Assembly (NCBI GenBank): GCA_905221085.1
Contig: CAJNBT010000007.1
Span: 72,546-136,545 of the forward strand
Source: a bacterium
Lineage (GTDB): Bacteria; Bacillota; Bacilli; Lactobacillales; Streptococcaceae
DNA length: 64,000 nucleotides
Direction: 5' to 3'
Under the pieces are notes generated by a model that was not told where the DNA came from, searched no databases, and saw only the letters and a program-made list of their open reading frames with translations. Below, piece by piece: positions 17,157 through 28,044 of the stretch. The translations under genes and the position numbers were made by a program. Position 1 is the first letter of the stretch. The number at the start of each line of letters is the position of its first letter.

Positions 17157-18596
17157 ATGAATAAAAGTATGATTCGTTACCTCCTTTCAAAGTTACTTTT
17201 AATTGAAGCTGTTCTTCTCTTGGTTCCTGCTGCGATTGCTGTCTATTACCGTGAGTCGATCCAAGTCTTTACAGCCCTCTTTACAACAATTGGGATTCTC
17301 GTATTACTAGGCGGTTCAGGAATTTTACAAAAACCAAAAAATCAACGGATTTATGCTAAGGAAGGAATCTTGATTGTTGCCCTCTGTTGGATTCTTTGGT
17401 CTTTCTTTGGTGGTCTCCCCTTCGTCTTTGCTGGGCAAATTCCCAGCCTTATCGATGCCTTTTTTGAGATTAGTTCTGGCTTTACAACTACTGGAGCAAC
17501 TATTCTGAACGACGTTTCGGTCCTCAGTCGTTCCCTCCTCTTCTGGCGAAGTTTTACACACCTAATTGGAGGGATGGGAGTGCTTGTTTTTGCGCTTGCT
17601 ATCATGGATAATGCCAAAAATAGTCACCTAGAAGTAATGAAGGCTGAGGTTCCTGGCCCTGTATTTGGCAAGGTTGTATCCAAACTAAAAAACACTGCCC
17701 AGATTCTCTATCTCCTTTATCTGGCTCTCTTTTCCCTTTTTGTGATTATCTACTATCTAGCAGGTATGCCCCTATTTGATAGTTTTGTTATCGCTATGGG
17801 CACTGCGGGTACAGGAGGGTTCACTGTCTATAATGACGGAATTGCCCACTATGGTAGCTCACTGATTACCTATCTAGTTAGTATCGGAGTGTTGGTTTTT
17901 GGGGTAAATTTCAACCTCTACTACTACCTCATGCTTCGTCGGGTCAAGACCTTCATTGGAGATGAAGAACTTCGGGCTTACTTAGTCATCGTAATGATTT
18001 CTACAGGCTTGATTAGCCTTAATACTCTCTATCTCTACCCAGGATTTTCCAAGAGTTTTGAAATGGCCTTCTTCCAGGTTTCCAACATCATTACAACGAC
18101 TGGTTTTGGATACGGAGATATCACCAACTGGCCCCTCTTCTCCCAGTTCATCCTCCTCTTCCTCATGGCAATCGGTGGCTCTGCTGGCTCAACTTCAGGT
18201 GGACTCAAAGTTATTCGAGGACTCATCCTTTCAAAGATTGCCAAAAACCAGATTTTGGCAATCTTATCACCCCACCGCATCTTGACACTCCATGTTAATA
18301 AAACGGTGATTGATAAAGATACCCAGCATAAGATTCTCAAGTACTTTGTCATCTATGCTATGATTTTACTAGTACTCATCTTTATTGTCAGCCTAGATAG
18401 CAATGATTTCCTGGTCGTTACCAGTGCTGTCTTTAGCTGTTTCAATAATATCGGGCCTATTCTAGGAACCACTTCTAGTTTCTCAATCTTTAGCCCTATC
18501 TCAAAAATCCTCCTCTCCTTTGCAATGATTGCAGGCCGCTTGGAGATTTACCCAATCTTACTTCTCTTTATGAAGAGAACTTGGTCTAAGAGATAA
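17157..18596 (+). CDS. trkH: Potassium uptake protein TrkH
   Basis: The 479-residue membrane protein is a Trk/Ktr-type potassium-translocating subunit. Four pore-loop motifs are visible in order: SSGFTTTGAT (about residues 105-114), GTAGTGGFTVYND (about 216-228), TTTGFGYGD (about 315-323) and CFNNIGP (about 427-433). Each carries the selectivity-filter glycine. About ten transmembrane segments are present, as expected. It follows trkA by 3 bp, so the pair forms an operon ended by a strong terminator at 18603-18640. Confidence 0.93.
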   Translation: MNKSMIRYLLSKLLLIEAVLLLVPAAIAVYYRESIQVFTALFTTIGILVLLGGSGILQKPKNQRIYAKEGILIVALCWILWSFFGGLPFVFAGQIPSLIDAFFEISSGFTTTGATILNDVSVLSRSLLFWRSFTHLIGGMGVLVFALAIMDNAKNSHLEVMKAEVPGPVFGKVVSKLKNTAQILYLLYLALFSLFVIIYYLAGMPLFDSFVIAMGTAGTGGFTVYNDGIAHYGSSLITYLVSIGVLVFGVNFNLYYYLMLRRVKTFIGDEELRAYLVIVMISTGLISLNTLYLYPGFSKSFEMAFFQVSNIITTTGFGYGDITNWPLFSQFILLFLMAIGGSAGSTSGGLKVIRGLILSKIAKNQILAILSPHRILTLHVNKTVIDKDTQHKILKYFVIYAMILLVLIFIVSLDSNDFLVVTSAVFSCFNNIGPILGTTSSFSIFSPISKILLSFAMIAGRLEIYPILLLFMKRTWSKR

Positions 18597-18602
18597 AATA
18601 CA

Positions 18603-18642
18603 ACCACACCTTGTGTCTTACAAAGTGTGGTATTTTTATTTT
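18603..18642 (+). terminator. trkA-trkH terminator
   Basis: ACCACACCTTGT and ACAAAGTGTGGT (18603-18631) form a 12-bp stem with one mismatch, followed by ATTTTTATTTT. Confidence 0.88.
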
Positions 18643-18720
18643 CAACTACTTCCCGAAACTCAACAAGTATCTTTGAATCTCGGTCAGACATTTCAATACC
18701 TGATTCAAGGAATTTAAGAG
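18639..18720 (-). pseudogene. Possible gene fragment between trkH and pflB
   Basis: The minus strand translates without stops as LKFLESGIEMSDRDSKILVE and a little more, a protein-like sequence with no start codon or ribosome-binding site. The tail of a MerR-type regulator is one possibility. The fragment is only about 27 codons long and lies between two terminators, so it would be a relic at most. Confidence 0.25.
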
Positions 18721-18725
18721 CCAAA

Positions 18726-18755
18726 AAACAACCCTCGGTCGACTGACCGAGGGTT
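18726..18755 (-). terminator. pflB terminator
   Basis: A perfect inverted repeat, AACCCTCGGTC with GACCGAGGGTT around a central 4-base loop (18730-18755), is followed on the minus strand by GTTTTTTGG. It ends the pflB transcript 27 bases past the stop codon. Confidence 0.88.
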
Positions 18756-18781
18756 CCTTATTTCATAATTCAAGAACTTGA

Positions 18782-21106
18782 TTAGCTCAATGCATCCAAG
18801 GCATCATCCATTGAAAGAACTTCGTGGAAGACACGTTGAGTTAACTCAGCTTTTTGTTCTGGAGTGAGGTATTTAGTGTTTACACAGTATCCAGAGATAC
18901 GTACGATAACGTCTTCACCTGACATGATCTTTTCGTAAACATCGTTCAAGTCCATAACGTTCAAGTTAACGTGTTGTCCACCGTTTTCAAAGTAACCATC
19001 AAGGATTGTTACCAAGTTATCAACTTGTTCGTCACGAGTCTTACCAAGAGCACGAGGTGATACTTGTGTAGTCAATGAGATACCGTCAGCCGCATAACCA
19101 AAGTCAAGACTAGAAAGTGAGTTCAAGTTTTGCAACCATCCACCTTTAGCTTTGTTAGATGGGTTAGCACCTGGTGAGAAGAATTCAAGTTTAGACAAGT
19201 TCACAGAACCATCTTCGTTGAGGTATACACCTTTGTGAACTGGTGAGTTACCAGTTTGTTTAGAGTAAGCAACGTTAGATGTGATTGTCAAAAGTGAAAC
19301 TGTAGCTTCTGCGTCTTTGTAAAGTTTGTGGCTACGTAGACGAGTTGTGTAAGCTTCGATCAACCATTCTGCCAATTCATTTGAACGTGGGTCATCTTCA
19401 CCCCAACGTGGGTATTCACCGATTGTTTCGTAATCGTAGATGTAGCCATTTTCGTCACGGATTGGTTTAACTGTAGCGTATTTGATAGCTGACAATGTAT
19501 CAACAGTGTTAGCAAATCCACAGATACCAAATCCCATGTTAGCACGTTGTTTAGTTGGCAAGAAGGCCATTTGAACAGCTTCGTAGTTGTACTTATCAGT
19601 CATGTAGTGGATGATGTTCAAAGCATCTACATAAGTGTCAGTCAACCAGTCAAGAGATTTTTCAAAGTTAGCTTTAACTGATTCAAATTCAAGAACTTCA
19701 TCACGAATAGGATCGATGTCAAATACTTTGTAGTCTTTGTGAACATCGTCGTAACCACCGTTCAAACCAGTAAGAAGGGCTTTCAATACGTTTACACGCG
19801 CACCGAAGTACTGGATGTTGTGGCGTTGTTCTTCATTTTCTGGGTCAAGTGGAGACACACAGCATGAAATACAGCTCATTTCACCGTATCCGTCTTTAGC
19901 CATTGTTGTTACACCTTCGTATTGGATAGAAGAGTGTTTATGGCTCATGTGCATACAGTAGCGACGGAAGTTGTATGGCAATTTGTCAGTCCAAAGAACT
20001 GTCAAGTTTGGTTCTGGTGAGTTACCAATGTTGTCAAGAGTGTTCAAGAAACGGTAGTCCATCTTAGTAACACGGTGACGACCGTCGTTACCCATACCAG
20101 CCATAGAAGTTGTGATGAAAGTTGGGTCACCTGAGTACAATTGGTCATAAGCTTTAGTACGAGCAAATTTAACTGTACGAAGTTTCATAACGAAATCATC
20201 AACGAATTCTTGGATTTCTGATTCAGTAAATGTACCACGAGCAAGGTCACGTTCTGCAAAGATGTCCAATACGATTGGTACACGTCCTAGAGATGTTGCA
20301 GCACCGTTGATAACACGGCAGACAGCCATGAAGGCGATGTTAACCCATTGGATTGCTTCTTTAACGTTCATCGCTGGTTTGCGAACGTCAACTCCGTAAA
20401 GGTCTCCCAAGCGAACAACTTGTTGCAATGCTTGGTATTGAAGGTTGATTTCTTCACGAAGACGGATTGTTTCTTCATCGATTTCTTCGATTGCGTTCCA
20501 GTCGTTTACTTTTTCTTGCATCAAGTAGTCTGCACCGTAAAGAGCAAGACGTGCATAAACACCGATGATACGTCCACGTGAGTAGGCATCTGGAAGACCA
20601 GTTACAGTGTGAGCGTGACGAGCGCGAAGGATGTTTGAAGTGTAAGCACGGAAAATACCGTCGTTAACTGTTGTTACATATTTAGTGAAGATTTCGTGAA
20701 CAGCTGGATCTGGTTCGTATCCATTTTCTTTCAAAGTAGTTTCAGCCATACGGATACCACCTTTTGGCATGAAGTTCAATTTGAAGAGTTCGTCATTTTG
20801 AATACCAAAGATAACTTCATTTTCTTTGTCGATGAATCCTGCTGGGATATCAGCGATAGATGTTGGACGAGTGTCCATTGGGAAACGAGTTTCTTCGTAG
20901 TGAGCCTTAGTTTCTTCTACAATTTTTTTGATGTGAAGTGAACGTTCTGTTGGTCCTGCAAGGAAGCTTTCATCTCCATCGTAAGGTGTGTAGTTAGCTT
21001 GTACGAAGCGTGATACACTTGCTTTTTCTTTCCAATCTACGCCTTTGAAGCCTTCCCAAGCTTTGTCAAAAATATCTTGTGCTTCAACAACTGTCTTAAC
21101 AACCAT
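18782..21106 (-). CDS. pflB: Formate C-acetyltransferase (pyruvate formate-lyase)
   Basis: The 774-residue glycyl-radical enzyme converts pyruvate and CoA to acetyl-CoA and formate in mixed-acid fermentation. Active-site cysteines are seen in [13 protein letters not shown], with Cys-Cys central (about residues 410-422). The glycyl-radical loop is VRISGYCVN near residue 742, close to the C-terminus. ATG 21106 ([10 protein letters not shown]) was chosen because AAGAGGACATTAAC precedes it and because it gives the family length. It needs activation by the SAM-dependent enzyme PflA, which is not in this window. Highly biased codon use suggests strong expression. Confidence 0.97.
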   Translation of the reverse strand: MVVKTVVEAQDIFDKAWEGFKGVDWKEKASVSRFVQANYTPYDGDESFLAGPTERSLHIKKIVEETKAHYEETRFPMDTRPTSIADIPAGFIDKENEVIFGIQNDELFKLNFMPKGGIRMAETTLKENGYEPDPAVHEIFTKYVTTVNDGIFRAYTSNILRARHAHTVTGLPDAYSRGRIIGVYARLALYGADYLMQEKVNDWNAIEEIDEETIRLREEINLQYQALQQVVRLGDLYGVDVRKPAMNVKEAIQWVNIAFMAVCRVINGAATSLGRVPIVLDIFAERDLARGTFTESEIQEFVDDFVMKLRTVKFARTKAYDQLYSGDPTFITTSMAGMGNDGRHRVTKMDYRFLNTLDNIGNSPEPNLTVLWTDKLPYNFRRYCMHMSHKHSSIQYEGVTTMAKDGYGEMSCISCCVSPLDPENEEQRHNIQYFGARVNVLKALLTGLNGGYDDVHKDYKVFDIDPIRDEVLEFESVKANFEKSLDWLTDTYVDALNIIHYMTDKYNYEAVQMAFLPTKQRANMGFGICGFANTVDTLSAIKYATVKPIRDENGYIYDYETIGEYPRWGEDDPRSNELAEWLIEAYTTRLRSHKLYKDAEATVSLLTITSNVAYSKQTGNSPVHKGVYLNEDGSVNLSKLEFFSPGANPSNKAKGGWLQNLNSLSSLDFGYAADGISLTTQVSPRALGKTRDEQVDNLVTILDGYFENGGQHVNLNVMDLNDVYEKIMSGEDVIVRISGYCVNTKYLTPEQKAELTQRVFHEVLSMDDALDALS

Positions 21107-21161
21107 GTTAATGTCCTCTTTTTTCTTTCTAGTAACAATCATCTGTTACATTTATGAGACA

Positions 21162-21191
21162 AGTATACCACACAGTAACCGATTTCAACAA
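21162..21191 (-). promoter_or_regulatory. pflB promoter
   Basis: Minus-strand TTGTTG (21191-21186), an 18-bp spacer and TATACT (21167-21162) with an extended TGG just before it. It lies about 55 bp upstream of the start codon. Confidence 0.6.
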
Positions 21192-21342
21192 GCTAAAATA
21201 GAGCGTTTTTTAACTTTCTTTTCTAAAACAGTAACTTTTTTGACACAATCTGTATTATATTTTTGAAAGAAAGATTATAATTTTCCTTTTTTTCTGAAAA
21301 AAGATATAATATAGAAAACTGCTTAGTAAAAAGGAGCTAGAT

Positions 21343-22404
21343 ATGTTGATTTTTCCCTTATTGAATGATTTATCAAGAAAAATCATCCATATTGACATGG
21401 ATGCCTTTTTTGCTGCAGTGGAAATCAGAGATAATCCTAAACTCAGAGGAAAACCTGTCATTATCGGAAGCGACCCTCGGCAAACAGGTGGGCGAGGAGT
21501 CGTTTCTACCTGTAGCTATGAGGCACGAGCTTTTGGTGTCCATTCTGCCATGAGTTCCAAGGAAGCTTATGAACGATGTCCTCAGGCCGTCTTCATCTCA
21601 GGGAATTATGAGAAATATAAGTCTGTGGGCCTCCAGATTCGAGCTATTTTTAAGCGCTATACAGATTTGATTGAACCCATGAGCATTGACGAAGCCTATT
21701 TGGATGTGACAGAAAATAAACTCGGTATCAAGTCAGCGGTCAAAATTGCTCGCCTCATTCAAAAAGATATCTGGCAAGAACTCCATCTAACTGCTTCTGC
21801 CGGTGTTTCCTACAACAAATTCTTAGCTAAAATGGCTAGCGATTATCAAAAACCACATGGTTTGACAGTAATTTTACCTGAACAAGCTGAAGATTTTCTC
21901 AAACAAATGGATATTTCCAAGTTTCATGGAGTAGGAAAAAAGACAGTAGAGCGTCTTCATCAAATGGGGGTTTTTACTGGCGCTGACCTACTTGAAGTTC
22001 CTGAAGTGACCCTAATAGACCGTTTTGGAAGACTGGGCTATGACCTTTATCGAAAGGCTCGTGGCATTCACAACTCTCCAGTCAAATCCAATCGTATCCG
22101 TAAATCAATCGGTAAGGAGAAAACCTATGGAAAGATTCTCCGTGCCGAGGAAGACATCAAGAAAGAGCTGACTCTCCTATCAGAACGAGTCGCTCTCAAT
22201 CTCAATCAACAAAAGAAAACTGGAAAAATTGTCATTCTGAAAATCCGCTACGAGGACTTTTCAACTCTTACTAAACGAAAAAGTCTTTCTCAAAAAACAC
22301 AGGATGCTAGTCAGATAAGCCAAATAGCCCTGCAACTCTATGAAGAATTAAGCGAGAAAGAAAGAGGTGTCCGCCTGTTGGGGATTACCGTGACTGGATT
22401 TTAA
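21343..22404 (+). CDS. dinB: DNA polymerase IV (Y-family)
   Basis: The 353-residue translesion polymerase carries the catalytic carboxylates in [12 protein letters not shown] (about residues 16-27) and [10 protein letters not shown] (about 114-123). A helix-hairpin-helix thumb region [16 protein letters not shown] (about 193-208) and the little-finger domain to the C-terminus follow. ATG 21343 follows AAAGGAGCTAG. A -10 TATAAT is at 21305-21310, without a clear -35. The gene is divergent from pflB and convergent with uppP, sharing a bidirectional terminator. No SOS box is expected in streptococci, which lack LexA-type control. Confidence 0.96.
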   Translation: MLIFPLLNDLSRKIIHIDMDAFFAAVEIRDNPKLRGKPVIIGSDPRQTGGRGVVSTCSYEARAFGVHSAMSSKEAYERCPQAVFISGNYEKYKSVGLQIRAIFKRYTDLIEPMSIDEAYLDVTENKLGIKSAVKIARLIQKDIWQELHLTASAGVSYNKFLAKMASDYQKPHGLTVILPEQAEDFLKQMDISKFHGVGKKTVERLHQMGVFTGADLLEVPEVTLIDRFGRLGYDLYRKARGIHNSPVKSNRIRKSIGKEKTYGKILRAEEDIKKELTLLSERVALNLNQQKKTGKIVILKIRYEDFSTLTKRKSLSQKTQDASQISQIALQLYEELSEKERGVRLLGITVTGF

Positions 22405-22436
22405 AACCTTGAAGAGTTGCCCCTTCAAGGTTTTTC
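22405..22436 (+). terminator. Bidirectional terminator between dinB and uppP
   Basis: AACCTTGAAG (22405-22414) and CTTCAAGGTT (22423-22432) form a 10-bp stem, with TTTTTCTT on the plus side and TTTT on the minus side. It serves both convergent genes. Confidence 0.85.
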
Positions 22437-23282
22437 TTATACAAATAAACGAACAAAGCTATAAAGTAGCAAGACACCACCAAGCACGATACGGTATTTA
22501 CCAAAAAGAGTAAAGTCGTGTTTTTTCACATAGCTTGTCAAGAAACGAATAGCGACCATGCTGACTGCAAAGGCTACTCCCATCGCAACCAAGAGCAAGA
22601 ACAATTGCCCAAAGCTCAAGAGCTGTCCTGCTTTCACAAATTTGAAAATCTTTAAGGCACTAGCTCCAAACATAACAGGAATTCCAAGATAGAAGGTAAA
22701 TTCTGTCACAACAGAACGACTGGTTCCATTTAACAAACCACCGACGATTGTAGCTCCAGAACGGCTAGTTCCTGGTAAAAGGGCAAGAACTTGGAAAAGT
22801 CCGATATAGAAAGCGGTCGTATAAGGAAGCTTGTCCAACTCTGTTACACTTGGCTCAATAGCACGCGATTTATTGCGCTTTTCCAAATAGATAAAGGCAA
22901 TCCCATAAATAATCAACATAAGAGCAACAGAAACCATATTATGGAAATGGGTGTCAAACCAATCATCAAATTTAAAGACGGCAAGTAAAGGCAAAGTGGC
23001 AACCAAGACCTTCAACCATAGTCTCCAAGTCTTACGAACTTCCTGCTTGTCCTTAGTCGATTTGAAAGGATTAAGCTTGTTAAAATAAATCACCATAACT
23101 GCTAAAATAGCACCAAGCTGAATCACAACATTAAACATGGACATAAAGGCTTCATTTTGATTTTGGTATTGGATAAATTCCTCTGCTAGAATCAAGTGAC
23201 CTGTACTAGAGATCGGCAACCATTCCGTAATTCCTTCAACAATACCGAAGAAGATAGATTTTAAAATTTCAATAAGATACAT
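22437..23282 (-). CDS. uppP: Undecaprenyl-diphosphatase (bacitracin resistance protein)
   Basis: The 281-residue membrane enzyme removes a phosphate from undecaprenyl diphosphate to recycle the lipid carrier of wall synthesis; excess confers bacitracin resistance. The two BacA signature regions are present: [17 protein letters not shown] (about residues 16-32), with the catalytic Glu and Ser, and [14 protein letters not shown] (about 171-184), with the key Arg. Eight hydrophobic helices are visible. ATG 23282 follows AAAGGAGTAAT and a -10 TATAAT about 20 bp further up. It is convergent with dinB. Confidence 0.96.
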   Translation of the reverse strand: MYLIEILKSIFFGIVEGITEWLPISSTGHLILAEEFIQYQNQNEAFMSMFNVVIQLGAILAVMVIYFNKLNPFKSTKDKQEVRKTWRLWLKVLVATLPLLAVFKFDDWFDTHFHNMVSVALMLIIYGIAFIYLEKRNKSRAIEPSVTELDKLPYTTAFYIGLFQVLALLPGTSRSGATIVGGLLNGTSRSVVTEFTFYLGIPVMFGASALKIFKFVKAGQLLSFGQLFLLLVAMGVAFAVSMVAIRFLTSYVKKHDFTLFGKYRIVLGGVLLLYSFVRLFV

Positions 23283-23343
23283 AGATTACTCCTTTTTTCT
23301 ATCTTCCATTATAGCATACTTTTTCAGTCTATGGCAGTTCTCT

Positions 23344-25233
23344 TTAAAAGGCTCCGATACTACCTCCTCCTCCGCCTCCAGAGAAGCCACCGCCAGAACT
23401 TCCACTTCCAGAAGATACGGAGTAGGTACTTGCTGTATTTGCGACACTAGCATAATGGCTTATTTGGGCTGATGAATGATAAAACATACTATGCCAGCCA
23501 TAAGCTACATAGAGATTGATATCTGGATTTTCTACTTGGATGTGATGAACCTTCATCAAATGACTGACCTTGTCCGCATAGCCAAATAGGGTCGCATAGA
23601 CCAAGAGACGATTCCAGACCACAATACTTTCCAACTCTGCCTGATCCAATCGTGCAATCTCACGCAACATATTTTCAAAGCTTGTCCAGAGATAGTAGAC
23701 TTCTGCTCCTGCTTCATTTAGGACACCATCACGATTATCTAGTCGAAGCCTCCAATAATAGAAAACAGCCAAAACTAAACCTAGAAAACCAAGTATTGGC
23801 AAGGGGAAGTAAAGATAGCCATGAACGTCTAAACTGTACAAGAACAAACCAAATCCAATAAATAGAGGCAGGACAGTAGAGAGTCCCATACCTACTTGCA
23901 AGGCCTTTTCCCCACCAGTTAAAGGACGATAATAATCTGGAAGTCCCCAGAAGGAAACTCGCTTTCTCACTCCTTCTTGCATCTCTTTCAATACCTCTTC
24001 AAAAGATGATTTGAGCTGACGCCCCTTTGCTTGAATCCGTTTTTCATCAGAGACTTTTGCTCTACGATAAAGACTATCAGATACCTTGTAATCCGCAAAC
24101 AAATTGGAAAGAGCTGCTTCTTTTTTACCTGAAAAAGCTAGATTTAGGCAGTCTTTCTCAAAACTGGACAAACCATCTTCTTTTGCTAGCCTCAAACCAA
24201 CTGCATCTCCTTCTGAAATGATAGAGACATTCCCACGATCTATCACATCTAGCAAGGTAGCTTGAATAAGTTGGTCAAAGGTGAATTTACCTGCTCCTTT
24301 TGTTAGAGGACTCACTTCCTCTAAAGAGGTCGAGTAGACAGCCTCTGATAAAACCATAGGCTCTAATTCCATTGGTGGTTCATAGAGACGATGATTTTTG
24401 GCATATTTGACTGAAGGAGTGGTCTTTCTTCTATAGATAAAATAAAAGCAGACACTCAATAACAAGGAAATGGAAAGTAGCAAAGGAAATACCCAAGTAA
24501 CGAGTTGTTTACTCTGATCTTTTTCTCTAACAATCGAGTCTTCTATCTTATTAAACTCTTCTAAACGATTCCCTTTCAATCCCTGATCCCTAGCGCTAGC
24601 AAAATCGGTCCGAGGCCAGTAGGCATGCAATTCAACTCCACGCTTAGCCGGAAGATCGTCCAAACGAATAGTATAATCAAGGCTACTCTTTTCAACCGTT
24701 CCCTCTCTAAAGAGTTTCCCTGTATGGAAAAAGAGTTTTTCAGCCCCCTTATCTCCCCTTACATGAAATTCAAACTTTCCAATAGCCCCTGAACTATCTG
24801 TTAAAGGTTGCCAATTTAATTCAGCAATGTCATCATATAGAAAAAGCAAATTTTTTAAGTTCCAGGTAAGGTCAACTTCAACTGTATCGCCATCTTGACC
24901 TGGATTATAAACTTTAACAGTATAACCATCTGCTCCTTCTGTCACTTCGCTCGTAACATCTGTCAGTTCAGCACCATTTTTCGAAGCCTGAACCTTTGGA
25001 TGAGGGTCAATGTCAAATCCGCTAGGCATCTTGCCTGCACGACCAAGCCCCACGATTTGACCCTTAAAGTCCTCCTCAAACTGGTAAACTATCTTCTGTC
25101 TAAATTCTGCTGTATTGTCTGCATGAATATACAAATCACCTTGATAAGAGTTTATCTTGAAATCAATGGCAAAAACAGAGAATGGCAGAAGACAAAACAA
25201 GCCTAACACTAGTAAGAAAAAAGTTTTTTTCAT
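23344..25233 (-). CDS. DUF2207 membrane protein with glycine-rich C-terminus
   Basis: The 629-residue protein starts with a signal peptide (KKTFFLLVLGLFCLLPFSVF). An extracytoplasmic DUF2207 domain follows (about residues 25-235), then a membrane helix (about 245-268), a cytoplasmic region (about 270-440), two close membrane helices (about 448-500) and a long tail ending in GGGFSGGGGGGSIGAF. The function of the family is unknown. ATG 25233 was chosen over the adjacent TTG at 25236. The Ser/Gly-rich end is normal for the family, where it is often a low-complexity tail. The gene is divergent from the amino-acid transporter and follows uppP's direction with 62 bp between them. Confidence 0.85.
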   Translation of the reverse strand: MKKTFFLLVLGLFCLLPFSVFAIDFKINSYQGDLYIHADNTAEFRQKIVYQFEEDFKGQIVGLGRAGKMPSGFDIDPHPKVQASKNGAELTDVTSEVTEGADGYTVKVYNPGQDGDTVEVDLTWNLKNLLFLYDDIAELNWQPLTDSSGAIGKFEFHVRGDKGAEKLFFHTGKLFREGTVEKSSLDYTIRLDDLPAKRGVELHAYWPRTDFASARDQGLKGNRLEEFNKIEDSIVREKDQSKQLVTWVFPLLLSISLLLSVCFYFIYRRKTTPSVKYAKNHRLYEPPMELEPMVLSEAVYSTSLEEVSPLTKGAGKFTFDQLIQATLLDVIDRGNVSIISEGDAVGLRLAKEDGLSSFEKDCLNLAFSGKKEAALSNLFADYKVSDSLYRRAKVSDEKRIQAKGRQLKSSFEEVLKEMQEGVRKRVSFWGLPDYYRPLTGGEKALQVGMGLSTVLPLFIGFGLFLYSLDVHGYLYFPLPILGFLGLVLAVFYYWRLRLDNRDGVLNEAGAEVYYLWTSFENMLREIARLDQAELESIVVWNRLLVYATLFGYADKVSHLMKVHHIQVENPDINLYVAYGWHSMFYHSSAQISHYASVANTASTYSVSSGSGSSGGGFSGGGGGGSIGAF

Positions 25234-25300
25234 CAACTAAGCCCCCTTTTTATATTTGTTATCATTATATCATTTTTTCTCAAGTAAGGGCTTACCTATA

Positions 25301-25329
25301 TTGAAAAATAGAGTTTTTTTCGATAAAAT
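25301..25329 (+). promoter_or_regulatory. Promoter of the amino-acid ABC transporter
   Basis: TTGAAA (25301-25306), a 17-bp spacer and TAAAAT (25324-25329) precede a leader of about 37 bases. Confidence 0.65.
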
Positions 25330-25371
25330 AGGAGACAGTTATTTTTTAATAGATTAGAAATAGGAGAAATC

Positions 25372-26937
25372 ATGAGAAAAATATACTTATCTATTTTCAC
25401 AAGTCTCTTGCTGATGCTGGGATTTGTTAATGTTGCCCAAGCCGATGAATATTTACGCATCGGAATGGAAGCAGCATATGCTCCCTTTAACTGGACTCAG
25501 GATGATGATAGCAATGGAGCTGTCAAAATCGACGGGACTAACCAGTACGCTAACGGATACGATGTTCAAATCGCCAAGAAAATCGCTAAGGACTTAGGTA
25601 AAGAACCTTTGGTTGTTAAAACCAAGTGGGAAGGTCTAGTCCCTGCCCTTACTTCTGGTAAGATTGACATGATTATCGCAGGTATGAGTCCTACTGCTGA
25701 GCGCAAACAAGAAATTGCCTTTTCGAGCAGTTACTACACTAGCGAACCAGTTCTACTAGTCAAAAAAGATTCTGCCTACGCAAACGCTAAATCTTTAGAT
25801 GACTTTAATGGTGCGAAAATCACTTCTCAACAAGGTGTCTACCTCTACGACTTGATTGCACAAATCTCAGGTGCTAAAAAAGAAACAGCCATGGGAGACT
25901 TCGCTCAAATGCGCCAAGCTCTTGAAGCTGGTGTCATCGATGCCTATGTTTCTGAACGCCCAGAAGCTCTGACTGCTGAAGCTGCTAACTCTAAGTTTAA
26001 GATGGTCCAAGTAGAACCAGGTTTCAAAACTGGGGAAGAAGATACAGCTATCGCCATTGGACTTCGTAAAGACGACAATCGTATTAGCCAAATCAATGCC
26101 AGCATCGAAACCATTTCAAAAGATGACCAAGTTGCCTTGATGGATCGTATGATCAAGGAGCAACCTGCCGAAGCTACAACAACTGAAGAGACTAGCAGTA
26201 GTTTCTTTAGCCAAGTCGCTAAAATTCTCTCTGAAAACTGGCAACAACTCTTGCGTGGTGCTGGTATCACTCTTTTAATCTCAATTGTCGGAACCATCAT
26301 AGGTCTCATTATCGGTCTTGCCATTGGTGTCTTCCGTACTGCTCCTCTCTCTGAAAACAAAGCCATTTATGGCCTACAAAAACTAGCCGGATGGGTTCTC
26401 AATGTCTACATTGAAATTTTCCGTGGTACGCCAATGATCGTTCAATCGATGGTTATCTACTATGGAACTGCCCAAGCTTTCGGTATCAACCTTGACCGTA
26501 CACTGGCTGCTATCTTCATCGTTTCAATCAACACCGGAGCCTACATGACTGAAATCGTCCGTGGTGGTATCCTAGCAGTTGACAAGGGACAATTTGAAGC
26601 CGCGACTGCACTTGGTATGACTCATAACCAAACCATGCGTAAGATTGTCCTTCCTCAGGTAGTTCGTAACATCCTACCAGCAACGGGTAATGAATTTGTC
26701 ATCAATATCAAAGATACATCTGTATTGAACGTTATCTCTGTTGTCGAACTTTATTTCTCAGGAAATACCGTGGCAACACAAACCTATCAATACTTCCAGA
26801 CATTTACAATCATCGCCGTGATTTACTTTGTCCTCACCTTCACCGTAACACGTATCCTACGCTTCATCGAACGCCGAATGGACATGGATACCTATACTAC
26901 AGGTGCTAACCAAATGCAAACGGAGGATTTGAAATAA
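25372..26937 (+). CDS. Polar amino-acid ABC transporter, fused substrate-binding and permease protein
   Basis: The 521-residue protein combines a signal peptide (about residues 1-24, ending in VAQADEY), a type 3 periplasmic-binding domain (about 27-262, with [12 protein letters not shown] and [24 protein letters not shown] sequence) and a GlnP-type permease domain (about 295-505). The permease has the EAA loop near [20 protein letters not shown]. Fusion of receptor and channel keeps the receptor tethered at the membrane. Family members transport glutamine, glutamate or other polar amino acids; the ligand is not decided here. ATG 25372 follows TAGGAGAAATC. Its TAA overlaps the ATPase ATG by one base. 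Confidence 0.92.
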   Translation: MRKIYLSIFTSLLLMLGFVNVAQADEYLRIGMEAAYAPFNWTQDDDSNGAVKIDGTNQYANGYDVQIAKKIAKDLGKEPLVVKTKWEGLVPALTSGKIDMIIAGMSPTAERKQEIAFSSSYYTSEPVLLVKKDSAYANAKSLDDFNGAKITSQQGVYLYDLIAQISGAKKETAMGDFAQMRQALEAGVIDAYVSERPEALTAEAANSKFKMVQVEPGFKTGEEDTAIAIGLRKDDNRISQINASIETISKDDQVALMDRMIKEQPAEATTTEETSSSFFSQVAKILSENWQQLLRGAGITLLISIVGTIIGLIIGLAIGVFRTAPLSENKAIYGLQKLAGWVLNVYIEIFRGTPMIVQSMVIYYGTAQAFGINLDRTLAAIFIVSINTGAYMTEIVRGGILAVDKGQFEAATALGMTHNQTMRKIVLPQVVRNILPATGNEFVINIKDTSVLNVISVVELYFSGNTVATQTYQYFQTFTIIAVIYFVLTFTVTRILRFIERRMDMDTYTTGANQMQTEDLK

Positions 26938-27677
26938 TGATCCAAGCAATCCTTGAAATTAAACACCTCAAAAAATCCTATGGACAAAACGAAGTGCTAA
27001 AAGACATTTCTCTCACTGTCCACAAGGGAGAAGTTATCTCTATCATCGGAAGCTCTGGAAGCGGGAAATCGACCTTCCTACGCTCCATTAACCTACTTGA
27101 AACACCAACTGATGGACAAATCCTTTATCATGGACAAAACGTCCTCGAAAAAGGCTACGACCTCACGCAATACCGTGAAAAATTGGGAATGGTTTTCCAA
27201 TCCTTTAACCTCTTTGAAAATCTCAACGTTCTTGAAAACACAATAGTCGCTCAGACAACAGTCCTTAAACGTGAACGCACAGAAGCTGAAAAGATTGCCA
27301 AAGAAAACCTTGAAAAAGTCGGCATGGGAGAACGCTACTGGCAAGCCAAACCAAAACAACTCTCAGGCGGTCAAAAACAACGTGTGGCTATCGCTCGTGC
27401 CCTCTCCATGAATCCAGACGCTATTCTCTTTGATGAACCAACATCAGCTCTCGATCCAGAAATGGTTGGAGAAGTCCTCAAAATCATGCAGGAACTGGCC
27501 CAAGAAGGCTTGACTATGATTGTCGTGACTCACGAGATGGAATTCGCTCGTGATGTCTCTCACCGTGTTATCTTTATGGATAAGGGTGTCATTGCTGAAG
27601 AAGGAAAACCAGAAAACCTCTTCACCAATCCTAAAGAAGACCGTACAAAAGAGTTCCTTCAACGCTATCTCAAATAA
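26937..27677 (+). CDS. Polar amino-acid ABC transporter, ATP-binding protein (GlnQ-type)
   Basis: The 246-residue ATPase has Walker [14 protein letters not shown] (about residues 37-49), Q-loop [10 protein letters not shown] (about 81-90), signature [15 protein letters not shown] (about 140-154) and Walker [14 protein letters not shown] (about 160-172). It closely follows the GlnQ/HisP subgroup consensus. It is translationally coupled to the receptor-permease gene (TAATG overlap), giving a complete two-gene transporter. A terminator follows at 27684-27712. Confidence 0.94.
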   Translation: MIQAILEIKHLKKSYGQNEVLKDISLTVHKGEVISIIGSSGSGKSTFLRSINLLETPTDGQILYHGQNVLEKGYDLTQYREKLGMVFQSFNLFENLNVLENTIVAQTTVLKRERTEAEKIAKENLEKVGMGERYWQAKPKQLSGGQKQRVAIARALSMNPDAILFDEPTSALDPEMVGEVLKIMQELAQEGLTMIVVTHEMEFARDVSHRVIFMDKGVIAEEGKPENLFTNPKEDRTKEFLQRYLK

Positions 27678-27683
27678 AAAGAA

Positions 27684-27712
27684 AAGGCTGCATCAATCGT
27701 GCAGTCTTTTTA
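27684..27712 (+). terminator. Terminator of the amino-acid transporter operon
   Basis: AAGGCTGCA and TGCAGTCTT (27684-27708) form a stem with one G-T pair and run into a TTTTT tract. Confidence 0.85.
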
Positions 27713-27766
27713 CTTGGTCAAAATGAAAAGGCAGACCCAATTCAAGAATCCGCCATTATCCAAAGA

Positions 27767-27982
27767 TTAATCTTCAAATTTTTCATGATTTTTTTCATAG
27801 AAATCAATTAAACCTAGAGCTGTTTCAAATGAAATATTTTTTACTTTTGCACGACCCTGCGCTAGAGCAATGATAGACATTTCACGCGCATTCGTTTCTT
27901 TAGAGATACGGTAGCCTGTGATTTTCTTATCACGAACCCAGCCAACAACTGATTCTACTTTTTCAAAGTTTGACTTAGCCAT
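27767..27982 (-). CDS. Small helix-turn-helix-like protein (71 aa)
   Basis: The 71-residue acidic product contains a segment (about residues 22-50) with TGYRISKETNARE followed by a second helix and the residues ALAQGRAKV. That pattern resembles the helix-turn-helix of small phage-type repressors, so DNA binding is inferred. ATG 27982 follows AGGAGAAGGAC. It has a near-consensus promoter of its own at 28016-28044 and no partner gene. It is convergent with the transporter operon. It resembles a conserved pneumococcal hypothetical gene that, as I recall, lies near ilvA there too. Confidence 0.7.
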   Translation of the reverse strand: MAKSNFEKVESVVGWVRDKKITGYRISKETNAREMSIIALAQGRAKVKNISFETALGLIDFYEKNHEKFED

Positions 27983-28015
27983 GTCCTTCTCCTATTTTCT
28001 TCTTTACGATATATT

Positions 28016-28044
28016 ATTCTATACGTTTTTATGTCTTTTGTCAA
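28016..28044 (-). promoter_or_regulatory. Promoter of the small HTH-like gene
   Basis: Minus-strand consensus TTGACA (28044-28039), a 17-bp spacer and TAGAAT (28021-28016). The start is about 27 bases before the start codon. Confidence 0.8.
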
